This document shows, in pieces, positions 13,908 through 21,432 of a DNA stretch of 64,000 bases; the stretch's first letter is position 1, and every line of letters begins with the position of its first letter. The notes under the pieces were generated by a model that was not told the origin of the DNA, did not search any database, and saw only the letters and a program-made list of their open reading frames with translations. Location: contig NZ_AMZB01000137.1 of the NCBI RefSeq assembly GCF_000313755.1, positions 62,001 to 126,000 of the forward strand, written 5' to 3'. The position numbers and the translations under genes were made by a program. This stretch comes from Pseudomonas nitroreducens TX1. GTDB taxonomy: Bacteria; Pseudomonadota; Gammaproteobacteria; Pseudomonadales; Pseudomonadaceae.

Positions 13908-15707
13908 ATGAAACCCCATTCCAACCTGCCCCACCCGCACAACCAGCGCCTGCTGCGCGGCCAGACGCCGACCTACGAGCGCTTGCAGGCGCGGCTCGCC
14001 GGTGACCACACCGAAAGCCTCGGCCCGCTGATATTGCAGTGCGGCTGGGGTCGCTTGCTGATCGGCCACACCTTCTCCAGCCCCGACAAGCTTGCCGCCG
14101 AACTGCTCAACGAACAGCCCGGCGAACGCGACATCGCCCTCTACGTCGCCGCGCCGCAGCAGGTGCTGGCCCACGCCCCGCAGCAGCTCTTCCTTGACCC
14201 TTCCGACGCGCTGCGCCTGTGGTTTACCGACTATCGCCCGGCGCGCCGGCCCTTCCGCGGCTTTCGTATCCGCCGCGTGCACAGCGACGACGACTGGGCG
14301 GCGATCAATCGCCTGTACCTGTCGCGCGGCATGCTGCCGGTCGACCCGTCCAAGGTCACGCCGCGCCATCAGGGCGGCCCGGCCTACTGGCTGGCCGAAG
14401 ACGCCGAGACCGGCACGGTGATCGGCACCGTCATGGGCATCAACCACGCCAAGGCCTTCCGCGACCCTGAAGGCGGCTCCAGCCTCTGGTGCCTGGCGGT
14501 GGATCCGCAGTCCAGCCGGCCAGGGGTCGGCGAAGCGCTGGTGCGCCACCTCATCGAACACTTCATGAGCCGCGGCCTGGCATACCTCGACCTGTCGGTA
14601 CTGCACGGCAACCAGCAGGCCAAGTCGCTGTACCGCAAGCTGCGCTTCCGCGAGCTGCCGACCTTCGCGGTGAAGTGCAAGAACGGCATCAACCAGTCGC
14701 TGTTCCTCGGCCCCGGCCCGGAACAGGGTCTGAATCCTTACGCCCGGATCATCGTCGACGAAGCCCATCGGCGCGGCATCGAAGTGCAGGTGCAGGACGC
14801 CGACGCCGGTCTCTTCACCCTCACCCAGGGCGGCCGGCGCATCCGCTGCCGCGAGTCGCTGTGCGACCTCACCAGCGCCGTGAGCATGAGCCTGTGCCAG
14901 GACAAGACCCTCACCCACCGCGCCCTCGACCGCGCCGGCCTGCGCCAACCGCAGCAGCGCCTGGCCGGCAGCGCGGAAGAAAACGCCGCGTTCCTCGAAG
15001 AGCACGGCGCGCTGGTGGTCAAGCCAGTGGACGGTGAACAGGGCCAGGGTGTCGCCGTGGACCTGGGTACGCCGGAAGAAGTCGAGAACGCCATCGCCCA
15101 AGCGAAGCAGTTCGACACCCGGGTGATCCTCGAGAGCTACCACGCCGGCCAGGACCTGCGCATCGTGGTAATCGGCTATGAAGTGGTGGCTGCCGCCATC
15201 CGCCGCCCGGCCGAGGTGATAGGCGATGGCCGGCACAGCATCCGCGAGCTGATCGAAGCGCAGAGTCGCCGTCGCCAGGCCGCCACCGGGGGCGAAAGTC
15301 GCATTCCGCTTGACGGCGAAACCGAGCGCACTCTCGCCGCCGCAGGCTTCGGCTACGACGACGTGCTGCCCAGCGGTCAACGCCTGGCCGTGCGGCGCAC
15401 CGCCAACCTGCATACCGGCGGCATCCTCGAAGACGTCACCGAGCGCCTGCACCCGACGCTCGCCGACGCCGCCATCCGCGCGGCACGGGCCCTGGAGATT
15501 CCGGTCACCGGCCTCGATCTGCTGGTCACCGAGGCCGACCAGCCGGACTACGTGATCATCGAAGCCAACGAACGGCCCGGCCTGGCCAACCATGAGCCGC
15601 AGCCCACCGCCGAGCGCTTCGTCGACCTGCTTTTCCCGCTCAGCCGCGAACTGCTGCACCGAGACAACCGTGACCAGCCTCACCCCAACGAGGAGGCCCC
15701 GGCATGA
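13908..15707 (+). CDS. ngg: N-acetylglutaminylglutamine synthetase (GNAT + ATP-grasp)
   Basis: 599 aa from ATG 13908, preceded by AGGGAGC. Two domains: a GNAT acetyltransferase at about 115-280 (LAVDPQSSRPGVGEALVRHLIEHF is the acetyl-CoA loop region) and an ATP-grasp ligase at about 310-590 (EEHGALVVKPVDGEQGQG; TGLDLLVTEAD; VIIEANERPGLANH). The fusion is diagnostic of the NAGGN pathway enzyme that acetylates and joins two glutamines. It is coupled to the next gene by an ATGA overlap. Confidence 0.92.
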   Translation: MKPHSNLPHPHNQRLLRGQTPTYERLQARLAGDHTESLGPLILQCGWGRLLIGHTFSSPDKLAAELLNEQPGERDIALYVAAPQQVLAHAPQQLFLDPSDALRLWFTDYRPARRPFRGFRIRRVHSDDDWAAINRLYLSRGMLPVDPSKVTPRHQGGPAYWLAEDAETGTVIGTVMGINHAKAFRDPEGGSSLWCLAVDPQSSRPGVGEALVRHLIEHFMSRGLAYLDLSVLHGNQQAKSLYRKLRFRELPTFAVKCKNGINQSLFLGPGPEQGLNPYARIIVDEAHRRGIEVQVQDADAGLFTLTQGGRRIRCRESLCDLTSAVSMSLCQDKTLTHRALDRAGLRQPQQRLAGSAEENAAFLEEHGALVVKPVDGEQGQGVAVDLGTPEEVENAIAQAKQFDTRVILESYHAGQDLRIVVIGYEVVAAAIRRPAEVIGDGRHSIRELIEAQSRRRQAATGGESRIPLDGETERTLAAAGFGYDDVLPSGQRLAVRRTANLHTGGILEDVTERLHPTLADAAIRAARALEIPVTGLDLLVTEADQPDYVIIEANERPGLANHEPQPTAERFVDLLFPLSRELLHRDNRDQPHPNEEAPA

Positions 15708-16927
15708 GTCAACTGCCACAACCGGACCTGAACTACCTGCAGCGCGTGCTGCTGGAAATGCTCGCCATCCCCAGTCCCACTGGCTTCACCGATACCATCG
15801 TGCGTTATGTCGCCGAACGGCTGGAGGAGATCGGCGTCCCCTTCGAAATGACCCGCCGCGGAACCATCCGCGCGACCCTGCTGGGCCGGCGCAAAAGCCC
15901 GGACCGCGCGGTCTCGGCGCACCTGGACACCATCGGCGCCATCGTTCGCGAGATCAAGCCCAACGGCCGCCTGGCACTGGCGCCGGTGGGCTGCTGGTCG
16001 AGCCGCTTCGCCGAAGGCAGCCGGGTCACCGTATTCTGCGAAAACGGCGTGTTCCGCGGCAGCGTTTTGCCGTTGATGGCCTCGGGGCACGCCTTCAATA
16101 CCGCGGTGGACACCCTGCCGATCAGTTGGGACCACGTCGAACTGCGCCTGGATACCTACACCGCCAGCCGCGCCGACAGCGAATCCCTGGGCGTGGCCAT
16201 TGGCGATTTCGTCGCCTTCGACCCCCTGCCGGAGTTCACCGAGAGCGGCCACATCAGCGCTCGCCACCTCGATGACAAGGCCGGCGTCGCGGCGTTGCTC
16301 ACCTCGCTCAAGGGCATCGTGGAAAGCGGCCTGGTGCCGCCGATCGATTGCCACCCGCTGTTCACCATCACCGAGGAAATCGGCTCCGGCGCGGCCGGCG
16401 CGTTGCCCTGGGACGTGAGCGAATTCGTCGGCATCGACATCGCGCCGGTGGCCGAGGGACAGAACTCCAGCGAGCACGCGGTGAGCGTCGCGCTGCAGGA
16501 TTCCGGCGGTCCGTATGACTTCCATCTTTCACGCCATCTGCTGCGGCTGGGCGAACGTCACGAAGTCCCGGTGCGGCGCGACCTGTTCCGCTACTACCAC
16601 AGCGATGCCCAGTCGGCGATCACTGCCGGCCACGACATCCGCACCGCCCTGCTGGCCTTCGGTTGCGACGCCACGCACGGCTACGAGCGCACCCATATCG
16701 ACAGCCTTGCCGCACTGTCGAAGTTGCTCACGGCCTACATGCTCAGCCCGCCGGTGTTCGACAGCGACGCAGAACCCAGCGAGGGCGCACTGGAGCGCTT
16801 CAGCAAGCAGCTGGAGCACCCGGTGCACATGGAAAGCACCACCCATGTGCCGCCGGTGGACGAGCTGATCGACAGCGGCGATGGATCGACTGACAAAGGC
16901 AAGACACCGGAGGGGAACAACGACTGA
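15704..16927 (+). CDS. M42-family peptidase of the NAGGN osmoprotectant cluster
   Basis: 407 aa. Co-catalytic metal-site residues: H73 and D75 in AHLDTIG, D190 in RHLDDKAG, catalytic E224 and ligand E225 in TITEEIGSG, D245 in GIDIAP, and a C-terminal His in ATHGYERTH. Family M42 enzymes are cytosolic aminopeptidases. This subgroup is always found with asnO and ngg and is thought to degrade or trim NAGGN when osmotic stress ends; that role is inferred from context. The tail after residue 370 is low-complexity and acidic. Confidence 0.9.
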   Translation: MSQLPQPDLNYLQRVLLEMLAIPSPTGFTDTIVRYVAERLEEIGVPFEMTRRGTIRATLLGRRKSPDRAVSAHLDTIGAIVREIKPNGRLALAPVGCWSSRFAEGSRVTVFCENGVFRGSVLPLMASGHAFNTAVDTLPISWDHVELRLDTYTASRADSESLGVAIGDFVAFDPLPEFTESGHISARHLDDKAGVAALLTSLKGIVESGLVPPIDCHPLFTITEEIGSGAAGALPWDVSEFVGIDIAPVAEGQNSSEHAVSVALQDSGGPYDFHLSRHLLRLGERHEVPVRRDLFRYYHSDAQSAITAGHDIRTALLAFGCDATHGYERTHIDSLAALSKLLTAYMLSPPVFDSDAEPSEGALERFSKQLEHPVHMESTTHVPPVDELIDSGDGSTDKGKTPEGNND

Positions 16928-16939
16928 AGCTGCACTCGG

Positions 16940-16973
16940 CGCAGCGCGGGACTACAATCCCGCGCTGCGATTT
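16940..16973 (+). terminator. Likely terminator of the NAGGN operon
   Basis: A 12-bp perfect stem CGCAGCGCGGGA / TCCCGCGCTGCG (16940-16951, 16958-16969) with loop CTACAA is followed by ATTT. The T run is short, so efficiency is uncertain. Confidence 0.6.
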
Positions 16974-16999
16974 CGAGTACGATTCACGAGTAGCCCGCC

Positions 17000-17230
17000 A
17001 TGCTGATTCCCTTCGAGCTCATCGAAGCCGACACCCTCGACAACCTGCTGGAAGATTTCGTCACCCGGGAAGGCACCGACAACGGCGACGACACACCGCT
17101 GGACGTGCGCGTCGAACGCGCGCGCCATGCACTCAAGCGCGGCGAGGCGGTGATCGTCTTCGATCCGGAAAGCCAGCAGTGCCAACTGATGCTGAAAAGC
17201 GAAGTGCCGAGGGAGTGGCTGGAGGATTGA
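17000..17230 (+). CDS. UPF0270 (YheU-like) protein
   Basis: 76 aa, the usual length. Starts MLIPFELIEADTLDNLLEDFVTREGTD and ends VPREWLED, both typical of the family; ALKRGEAVIVFDPESQQC is the conserved middle. Function is unknown. It follows the NAGGN genes after a hairpin, so it probably has its own promoter. Confidence 0.9.
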   Translation: MLIPFELIEADTLDNLLEDFVTREGTDNGDDTPLDVRVERARHALKRGEAVIVFDPESQQCQLMLKSEVPREWLED

Positions 17231-17345
17231 GCTCTTTGTAGGAGCGAGCTGGCGCAATGGGTTTCATGGCCGACCTCGGCGCGTCAGATGTACTCGCCCC
17301 TCTCCCTAACCCTCTCCCTGAAGGGAGAGGGGACAGTAAGGAAAG

Positions 17346-17920
17346 TGCTGATGCAACGGAGTTTGCCGGATGTCTCCGTAGCGCCCTTCTGGCAGAGGAC
17401 TGCTCCCTCTCCCTTCAGGGAGAGGGAGTAGTAAGGAATGTGCTGATGCAACGGAGTTTGCCGGATGTCTCCGTAGCGCCCTTCTGGCAGAGGACCGCTC
17501 CCTCTCCCTTCAGGGAGAGGGAGTAGTAAGGAATGTGCTGATGCAACGGAGTTTGCCGGATGTCTCCGTAGCGCCCTTCTGGCAGAGGACCGCTCCCTCT
17601 CCCTTCAGGGAGAGGGAGTAGTAAGGAATGTGCTGATGCAACGGAGTTTGCCGGATGTCTCCGTAGCGCCCTTCTGGCAGAGGACCGCTCCCTCTCCCTT
17701 CAGGGAGAGGGAGCAGTAAGGAATGTGCTGATGCAACGGAGTTTGCCGGATGTCTCCATAGCGCACTTCTGGCAGAGGAACGCTCCCTCTCCCTTCAGGG
17801 AGAGGGAGCAGTAAGGAATGTGCTGATGCAACGGAGTTTGCCGGATGTCTCCGTAGCGCCCTTCTGGCAGAGGACCGCTCCCTCTCCCTTCAGGGAGAGG
17901 GCTGGGGAGAGGGTATTACC
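17346..17920 (+). repeat. 95-bp tandem repeat array, six copies
   Basis: The marker ATGCAACGGAG occurs at 17351, 17446, 17541, 17636, 17731 and 17826, exactly 95 bp apart. Each unit reads GTGCTGATGCAACGGAG, GCCGGATGTCTCC, CCCTTCTGGCAGAGGA and ends in the palindrome CCCTCTCCC-TTCA-GGGAGAGGG. Copies are nearly identical; the fifth has the most changes (CCATAGCGCACTTC). The period is not a multiple of three and each unit contains stops, so it is not coding. It fills the gap between UPF0270 and ynfA. A related palindrome family recurs near 40075-40190. Confidence 0.95.
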
Positions 17921-17923
17921 AGT

Positions 17924-18253
17924 TCAGGGCGCGAGTTTGGGCCCCAGCAGCACCACGCTGGCGCCAATCACACAGAGCGCCACGCCCACCCAGTCGCTCC
18001 ACAGCGGGCGACTCTTCTCGACGAAGGCCAGCCAGAACAGCGATGCAGCGACGTAGATGCCGCCGTACGCGGCATAGGCGCGCCCGGCATAGTTGGCCTC
18101 GACGCGAGTGAGCAGCAGAGCGAAGACCGTCAGGCTGAGCAGGCCGGGAATGCCCCACAGAGCGCTCTTGTCCAGCCGCAGCCAGAGGTAGAAGGCGTAG
18201 CAGCCGGCGATCTCGCAGAACGCGGCGAGGACGAACCAGAGGTAATTGATCAC
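17924..18253 (-). CDS. ynfA: UPF0060 membrane protein YnfA
   Basis: 109 aa from GTG 18253 ([23 protein letters not shown]). Four predicted membrane helices and the family motifs [32 protein letters not shown] and [15 protein letters not shown]. The family resembles a small multidrug resistance transporter fold; substrate unknown. An earlier GTG at 18286 would add 11 residues, but the family begins at the chosen start. The gene ends right at the repeat array. Confidence 0.9.
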   Translation of the reverse strand: MINYLWFVLAAFCEIAGCYAFYLWLRLDKSALWGIPGLLSLTVFALLLTRVEANYAGRAYAAYGGIYVAASLFWLAFVEKSRPLWSDWVGVALCVIGASVVLLGPKLAP

Positions 18254-18286
18254 AGCGGTCTTCTCTTGAGGGGCAGTCGCGAGCAC

Positions 18287-18757
18287 TCAGCCGCGCAGGC
18301 CGCCCTCGCGCTCCCAGGCGCAGCGCACTTTCAGCTCGCCTTCGCGTGGGCTATGGAAGCCGTTCTCGGATTCCCAGCGGAAGGTGTGGCTGCCGTTGAC
18401 TTCGGTTTCCAGGTGCACCACCGCGCTGGCCCAGTAGAGGCGGCGCAGCAGGGCTTCGAACTGTTCGACCCAGAGTTTCCACTCGTACTCGATGGTCTGG
18501 TAGCTGGCGCCGAAATGGATCACCTGGGACTGGTACAGGCCCGCGCCTTCGGTCTCGCAGCGGCTGAACATCTCGCGGCCGAGGAAAGGCCAGGCCTCCC
18601 CCATGGGCAGGCTGTCGAGCACCTTGCGGTTGGCGGCGCGGCGCAGGCGGCGCTCCATCGAGTCGCCGGGCCAGTCGCGAATGCAGCCATAGACGATGGA
18701 TTCAGAGTGCAAGCGGGTTCTTCCTTCAATGACACCGGAGCCTTCTAACACAGGCAT
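18287..18757 (-). CDS. Conserved Pseudomonas hypothetical protein
   Basis: 156 aa from ATG 18757 (MPVLEGSGVIEGRTRLHSES); a TTG at 18769 is also possible and neither has a clear ribosome site. Soluble, rich in Trp and Arg, with IRDWPGDSMERRLRRAANRKVL and HFGASYQTIEYEWKLWVEQFEALLRR. No signal peptide or membrane segment. I do not recognise a domain. Confidence 0.65.
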   Translation of the reverse strand: MPVLEGSGVIEGRTRLHSESIVYGCIRDWPGDSMERRLRRAANRKVLDSLPMGEAWPFLGREMFSRCETEGAGLYQSQVIHFGASYQTIEYEWKLWVEQFEALLRRLYWASAVVHLETEVNGSHTFRWESENGFHSPREGELKVRCAWEREGGLRG

Positions 18758-18801
18758 GGCGATGCGCAAAGCACGAATCCCAAGCGCTGGGCGGTAGCCC
18801 G

Positions 18802-18835
18802 AAAAAGCAAAAGCCCCGCGACATTCGCGGGGCTT
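18802..18835 (-). terminator. Intrinsic terminator (minus strand)
   Basis: AAGCCCCGCG (18811-18820) pairs with CGCGGGGCTT (18826-18835). On the minus strand the stem is followed by TTTTGCTTTTTC. It ends transcripts coming from the SDR gene or its 3' region. Confidence 0.85.
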
Positions 18836-19020
18836 TCACCGGGGTCCAACGTACATCAGCCAGGCAGGCCGGTGACTAAAACTAACCCTTTGCACCGACC
18901 TGGGCAAGCCCTCTCTTTCACTGCACCGAAAGGGGGCGAATTCCTTGCTCAGAACCGGCTTTACGATCGTCCGAGCTGGAGCTGCATTCACGCAGTCATG
19001 CCAACGCGCAGCAGATCCTA
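18805..19020 (-). ncRNA. Candidate structured 3'-region RNA upstream of the terminator
   Basis: About 190 bp between the SDR stop and its terminator hold no ORF. On the minus strand AGGTCGGTG and CACCGGCCT (plus-strand 18893-18901 and 18866-18874) form a 9-bp stem with one G-U pair around an 18-nt loop, and the RNA ends at a strong terminator. It could be a long 3' UTR or a 3'-derived sRNA. I could not match it to any RNA family I know. Confidence 0.25.
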
Positions 19021-19029
19021 ATCAGGTTC

Positions 19030-19842
19030 TCAGGCCAGGCTGCGGCGCTTGGCTTGCATCTTCTCCGCCATTTTCGCCATCTCGTCGTAGATCGCCTGGG
19101 GATTCTGCTGCTTGATCTGCCAGGCCATGCGGCCCTGTTCGTGGGGCAGGATCATGAAGACGTCGCGGGCCACTTCCTGGTGGATGTAGTCGGCAATGTC
19201 CGCGGCGCTGATGGGCGAGCTTTCCAGCAGCTTGCCGACCTGGGTCTTCATCTCCGGACTCGGGCCGCGGAAGGAGTCCAGCAGGTTGGTCTGGAAGAAC
19301 GACGGGCAGACCACGTGAACCTTCACGTCCACCAGGCTGAGATCGGCCAGCAGGCTTTCCGACAGGGCCACCACGCCGGCCTTGGCCACGTTGTAGTTGC
19401 TCATCGCCGGGCCCTGCATCAGGGCGGCCATGGAAGCGATGTTGATGATGCGGCCCTTGCTCTTCTCCAGCAGCGGCAGGAAGGCCTTGCAACCCTTGAC
19501 CACACCCATCAGGTTGATCGAGATCTGCCAGTCCCAGTCCTCCAGCGACAGTTCGCTGAAGAAGCCGCCGGAGGCGACGCCGGCATTGTTGACGATGATG
19601 TCGATGCCGCCGAATTTCTCTTCGCAGGACTGCGCCAGCTGCGTCAGTTGGCTGTAGTCGCGCACGTCGCAGCGCTGGGTGAAGCCGTCACCGCCGGCCT
19701 CGCGCACCAGCTTGAGGGTTTCCTGCAGGCCTGCTTCGTTGACGTCGGCCAGCGCCAGCTTCCAGCCCTCGCGGGCCCAGCGCAGGGCGATTTCGCGTCC
19801 GAGGCCGGAACCGGCGCCGGTGATCATGATGCGATTTTGCAT
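19030..19842 (-). CDS. Short-chain dehydrogenase/reductase
   Basis: 270 aa from ATG 19842. Classical SDR: cofactor loop TGAGSGLG (8-15), NNAG (85-88), catalytic S137, Y150 and K154 (YNVAK). D34 in LADVNEAG could favour NAD(H). After the Rossmann core a C-terminal part includes PHEQGRMAWQIKQQNPQAIYDEMAKMAEK, seen in Pseudomonas SDRs of unknown substrate. No operon partner; it is followed by a long 3' region and a terminator. Confidence 0.9.
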   Translation of the reverse strand: MQNRIMITGAGSGLGREIALRWAREGWKLALADVNEAGLQETLKLVREAGGDGFTQRCDVRDYSQLTQLAQSCEEKFGGIDIIVNNAGVASGGFFSELSLEDWDWQISINLMGVVKGCKAFLPLLEKSKGRIINIASMAALMQGPAMSNYNVAKAGVVALSESLLADLSLVDVKVHVVCPSFFQTNLLDSFRGPSPEMKTQVGKLLESSPISAADIADYIHQEVARDVFMILPHEQGRMAWQIKQQNPQAIYDEMAKMAEKMQAKRRSLA

Positions 19843-20008
19843 AGGGGAGGTCTGCCTTTTCTTGTCTTGTCCGGGACGGGTGATCGACAGGGTTTGTCGA
19901 CGACTGTGGCCCGAAGTGTAACCAAGGCTTTCGGCTATCAGCGGCGAAATCAGGGCGCTGAATGCCCCTGGCAAACCGCCGGCGCACTAGCGCTTGGAGG
20001 GATGCCGG

Positions 20009-20308
20009 TCAGACCTGGAGGAGCACGCAGAGCTTGCCCAGCACCAGGGCAATGCCGGCGGAGACGAGCAGGTGGGCCGCGCAGTTGACGCGCTCGCGCT
20101 TGAACTGGGCGAAGCCACGGATGCGATAGCGCAGTATGAAGATGCCCAGCGCCAGGGGAAGGGCCGGGCCGAGGAAGGCAAACTGCCAATAGCGGTCCGG
20201 ATTGGCCACCGGGTCCAGGGTCATGGCCTCGGCCAGCGGCGGCAGGCCCAGCCCGCACTGGACGAGCAACCACACCACGCCCAGCACAACCAGTACAACG
20301 CCCAGCAT
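20009..20308 (-). CDS. Small membrane protein, unknown
   Basis: 99 aa from ATG 20308 with GGGAG upstream. Three hydrophobic segments: MLGVVLVVLGVVWLLVQ, FLGPALPLALGIFIL and AAHLLVSAGIALVLGKLCVLL, with a basic loop FAQFKRERVN. No family recognised. Confidence 0.7.
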   Translation of the reverse strand: MLGVVLVVLGVVWLLVQCGLGLPPLAEAMTLDPVANPDRYWQFAFLGPALPLALGIFILRYRIRGFAQFKRERVNCAAHLLVSAGIALVLGKLCVLLQV

Positions 20309-20439
20309 CCCCAAGACTCCCTGATAGCAAAGGCCCAGTATGTTAGTACAGGCACTCCGGGATGGCTGTGCGACGAATCACCCTGTGGCGTATCGGCGCT
20401 GTGACGAAAGCGGGTTATCGCCGGAGCGAGCTTCGAGCG

Positions 20440-20510
20440 ATCGCGGACAGCGTCCGCTCCTACGCAGGCGGTTAGCCCTGTGCTTTTCGTAGGAGCGGAT
20501 TCATCCGCGA
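20440..20510. repeat. REP-type palindrome pair
   Basis: TCGCGGACAGCGTCCGCTCCTAC (20441-20463) and GTAGGAGCGGATTCATCCGCGA (20489-20510) face each other. This is the common Pseudomonas extragenic palindrome type and stands between two minus-strand genes. Confidence 0.75.
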
Positions 20511-20529
20511 AGCTCTTGGCGAGGGCCGG

Positions 20530-20688
20530 TCAAATCCGACCGAGCAACAGCAACACCAGCAGCACGACCAGCACCACGCCGATCACGCCCGAGGGGCCGT
20601 AACCCCAGTTGCGCGAGTGGGGGAAGACCGGCAGGCCGCCGATCAGCATCAAGATCAGGATGATCAACAGGATAGTCCCGAGTCCCAT
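20530..20688 (-). CDS. DUF3309 small membrane protein
   Basis: 52 aa; AGGAG precedes ATG 20688. The sequence GTILLIILILMLIGGLPVFP, NWGYGPSGVIGVVL, LLLLLGRI is the DUF3309 pattern: two hydrophobic segments around a W-GYGPSG turn. Such proteins are abundant, often stress-induced membrane peptides in proteobacteria; function unknown. Confidence 0.85.
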   Translation of the reverse strand: MGLGTILLIILILMLIGGLPVFPHSRNWGYGPSGVIGVVLVVLLVLLLLGRI

Positions 20689-20805
20689 ATCGTCTCTCCT
20701 CTTTCAGTCGACGAGGGGCGATGGCTCGCGGGGTGCGAATGGCCAGCGCTTGTAGATACCGACCGAGGCGGCGCGGGGAAGATTCAAAGAATCTGCGCGG
20801 GACTA

Positions 20806-21432
20806 TCAGCTCAGGTCGCGGGGCAGCGAGCCCTTGCGCAGGCGCAGGAACATCAGCGCGGCGGTGCGCGCATCGCCGATGGCGGTATGGCGGCCCTCGA
20901 TAGGGATTTCGAGGTTGCGCGCCAGGGTGTCGAAGCGCAGGTCCAGGTGCAGGTCGGGGAAACGCCGGCTCATCTTGCGGTGATAGATCTCCGAGACCTC
21001 TACACGCGGATTATCCAGCCTTGCGCCGAGCTGCTCGCGCAGGTGGCGACGCAGCACGGCGACGTCGAAGGACAGGTAATACCCCAGCAGCGGCCGCTCG
21101 CCGACGAAGGCCTGCACCCGACGCAGCGCCTCCACCAGCGGCAGTTGGCCTTCGAGGTCGGCGCGACGCAATTTATGGATGCGGATCGACTCGCCGTCGA
21201 GTGACAGCGGCGGCTCCACCAGAAGCTCCAGGCGTTCACCGAGAATCAGCTTGCCATGACGGATGACCACCGCGCCGATGCTGAGGATGTCGGCCTTGCG
21301 CGGGTCGAGGCTGGTGGTCTCCAGGTCCAGCGACACCAGTTCCTCCGCCTGCGCCGGGTCGTACCGCCACCAGTACAGGCGTCGGCGCCAGGCGGACCAG
21401 TGCGGATCGGGGGCAGCGACACAGGCGTTCAT
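20806..21432 (-). CDS. DnaQ-like 3'-5' exonuclease (DEDDh)
   Basis: 208 aa. ExoI DxE motif at D36/E38 (SLDLETTSLDP), ExoII Asp at D123 (GYYLSFDVAVL), ExoIII H182/D187 (RHTAIGDA), so all DEDDh residues are present. N-terminal Trp/Arg-rich 25 residues are unusual. The start overlaps the stop of the upstream CBS protein (ATGA), so the two are translated together. This pairing with a DUF294 protein is conserved next to actP and suggests a nucleotide- or RNA-linked role, but the substrate is unknown. Confidence 0.9.
   Translation of the reverse strand: MNACVAAPDPHWSAWRRRLYWWRYDPAQAEELVSLDLETTSLDPRKADILSIGAVVIRHGKLILGERLELLVEPPLSLDGESIRIHKLRRADLEGQLPLVEALRRVQAFVGERPLLGYYLSFDVAVLRRHLREQLGARLDNPRVEVSEIYHRKMSRRFPDLHLDLRFDTLARNLEIPIEGRHTAIGDARTAALMFLRLRKGSLPRDLS

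Noticed and set aside
13872-15719. A 615-codon minus-strand frame opposite ngg
   Set aside because: Shadow of the GNAT/ATP-grasp gene; no start site, no domain.
17346-17920. CRISPR array
   Set aside because: The whole 95-bp unit is repeated without unique spacers, and there are no cas genes nearby.
18805-19020. Known Pseudomonas sRNAs (PrrF, CrcZ, RsmY/Z, 6S, tmRNA, RNase P)
   Set aside because: None of their signature sequences are seen, so only a generic candidate is reported.
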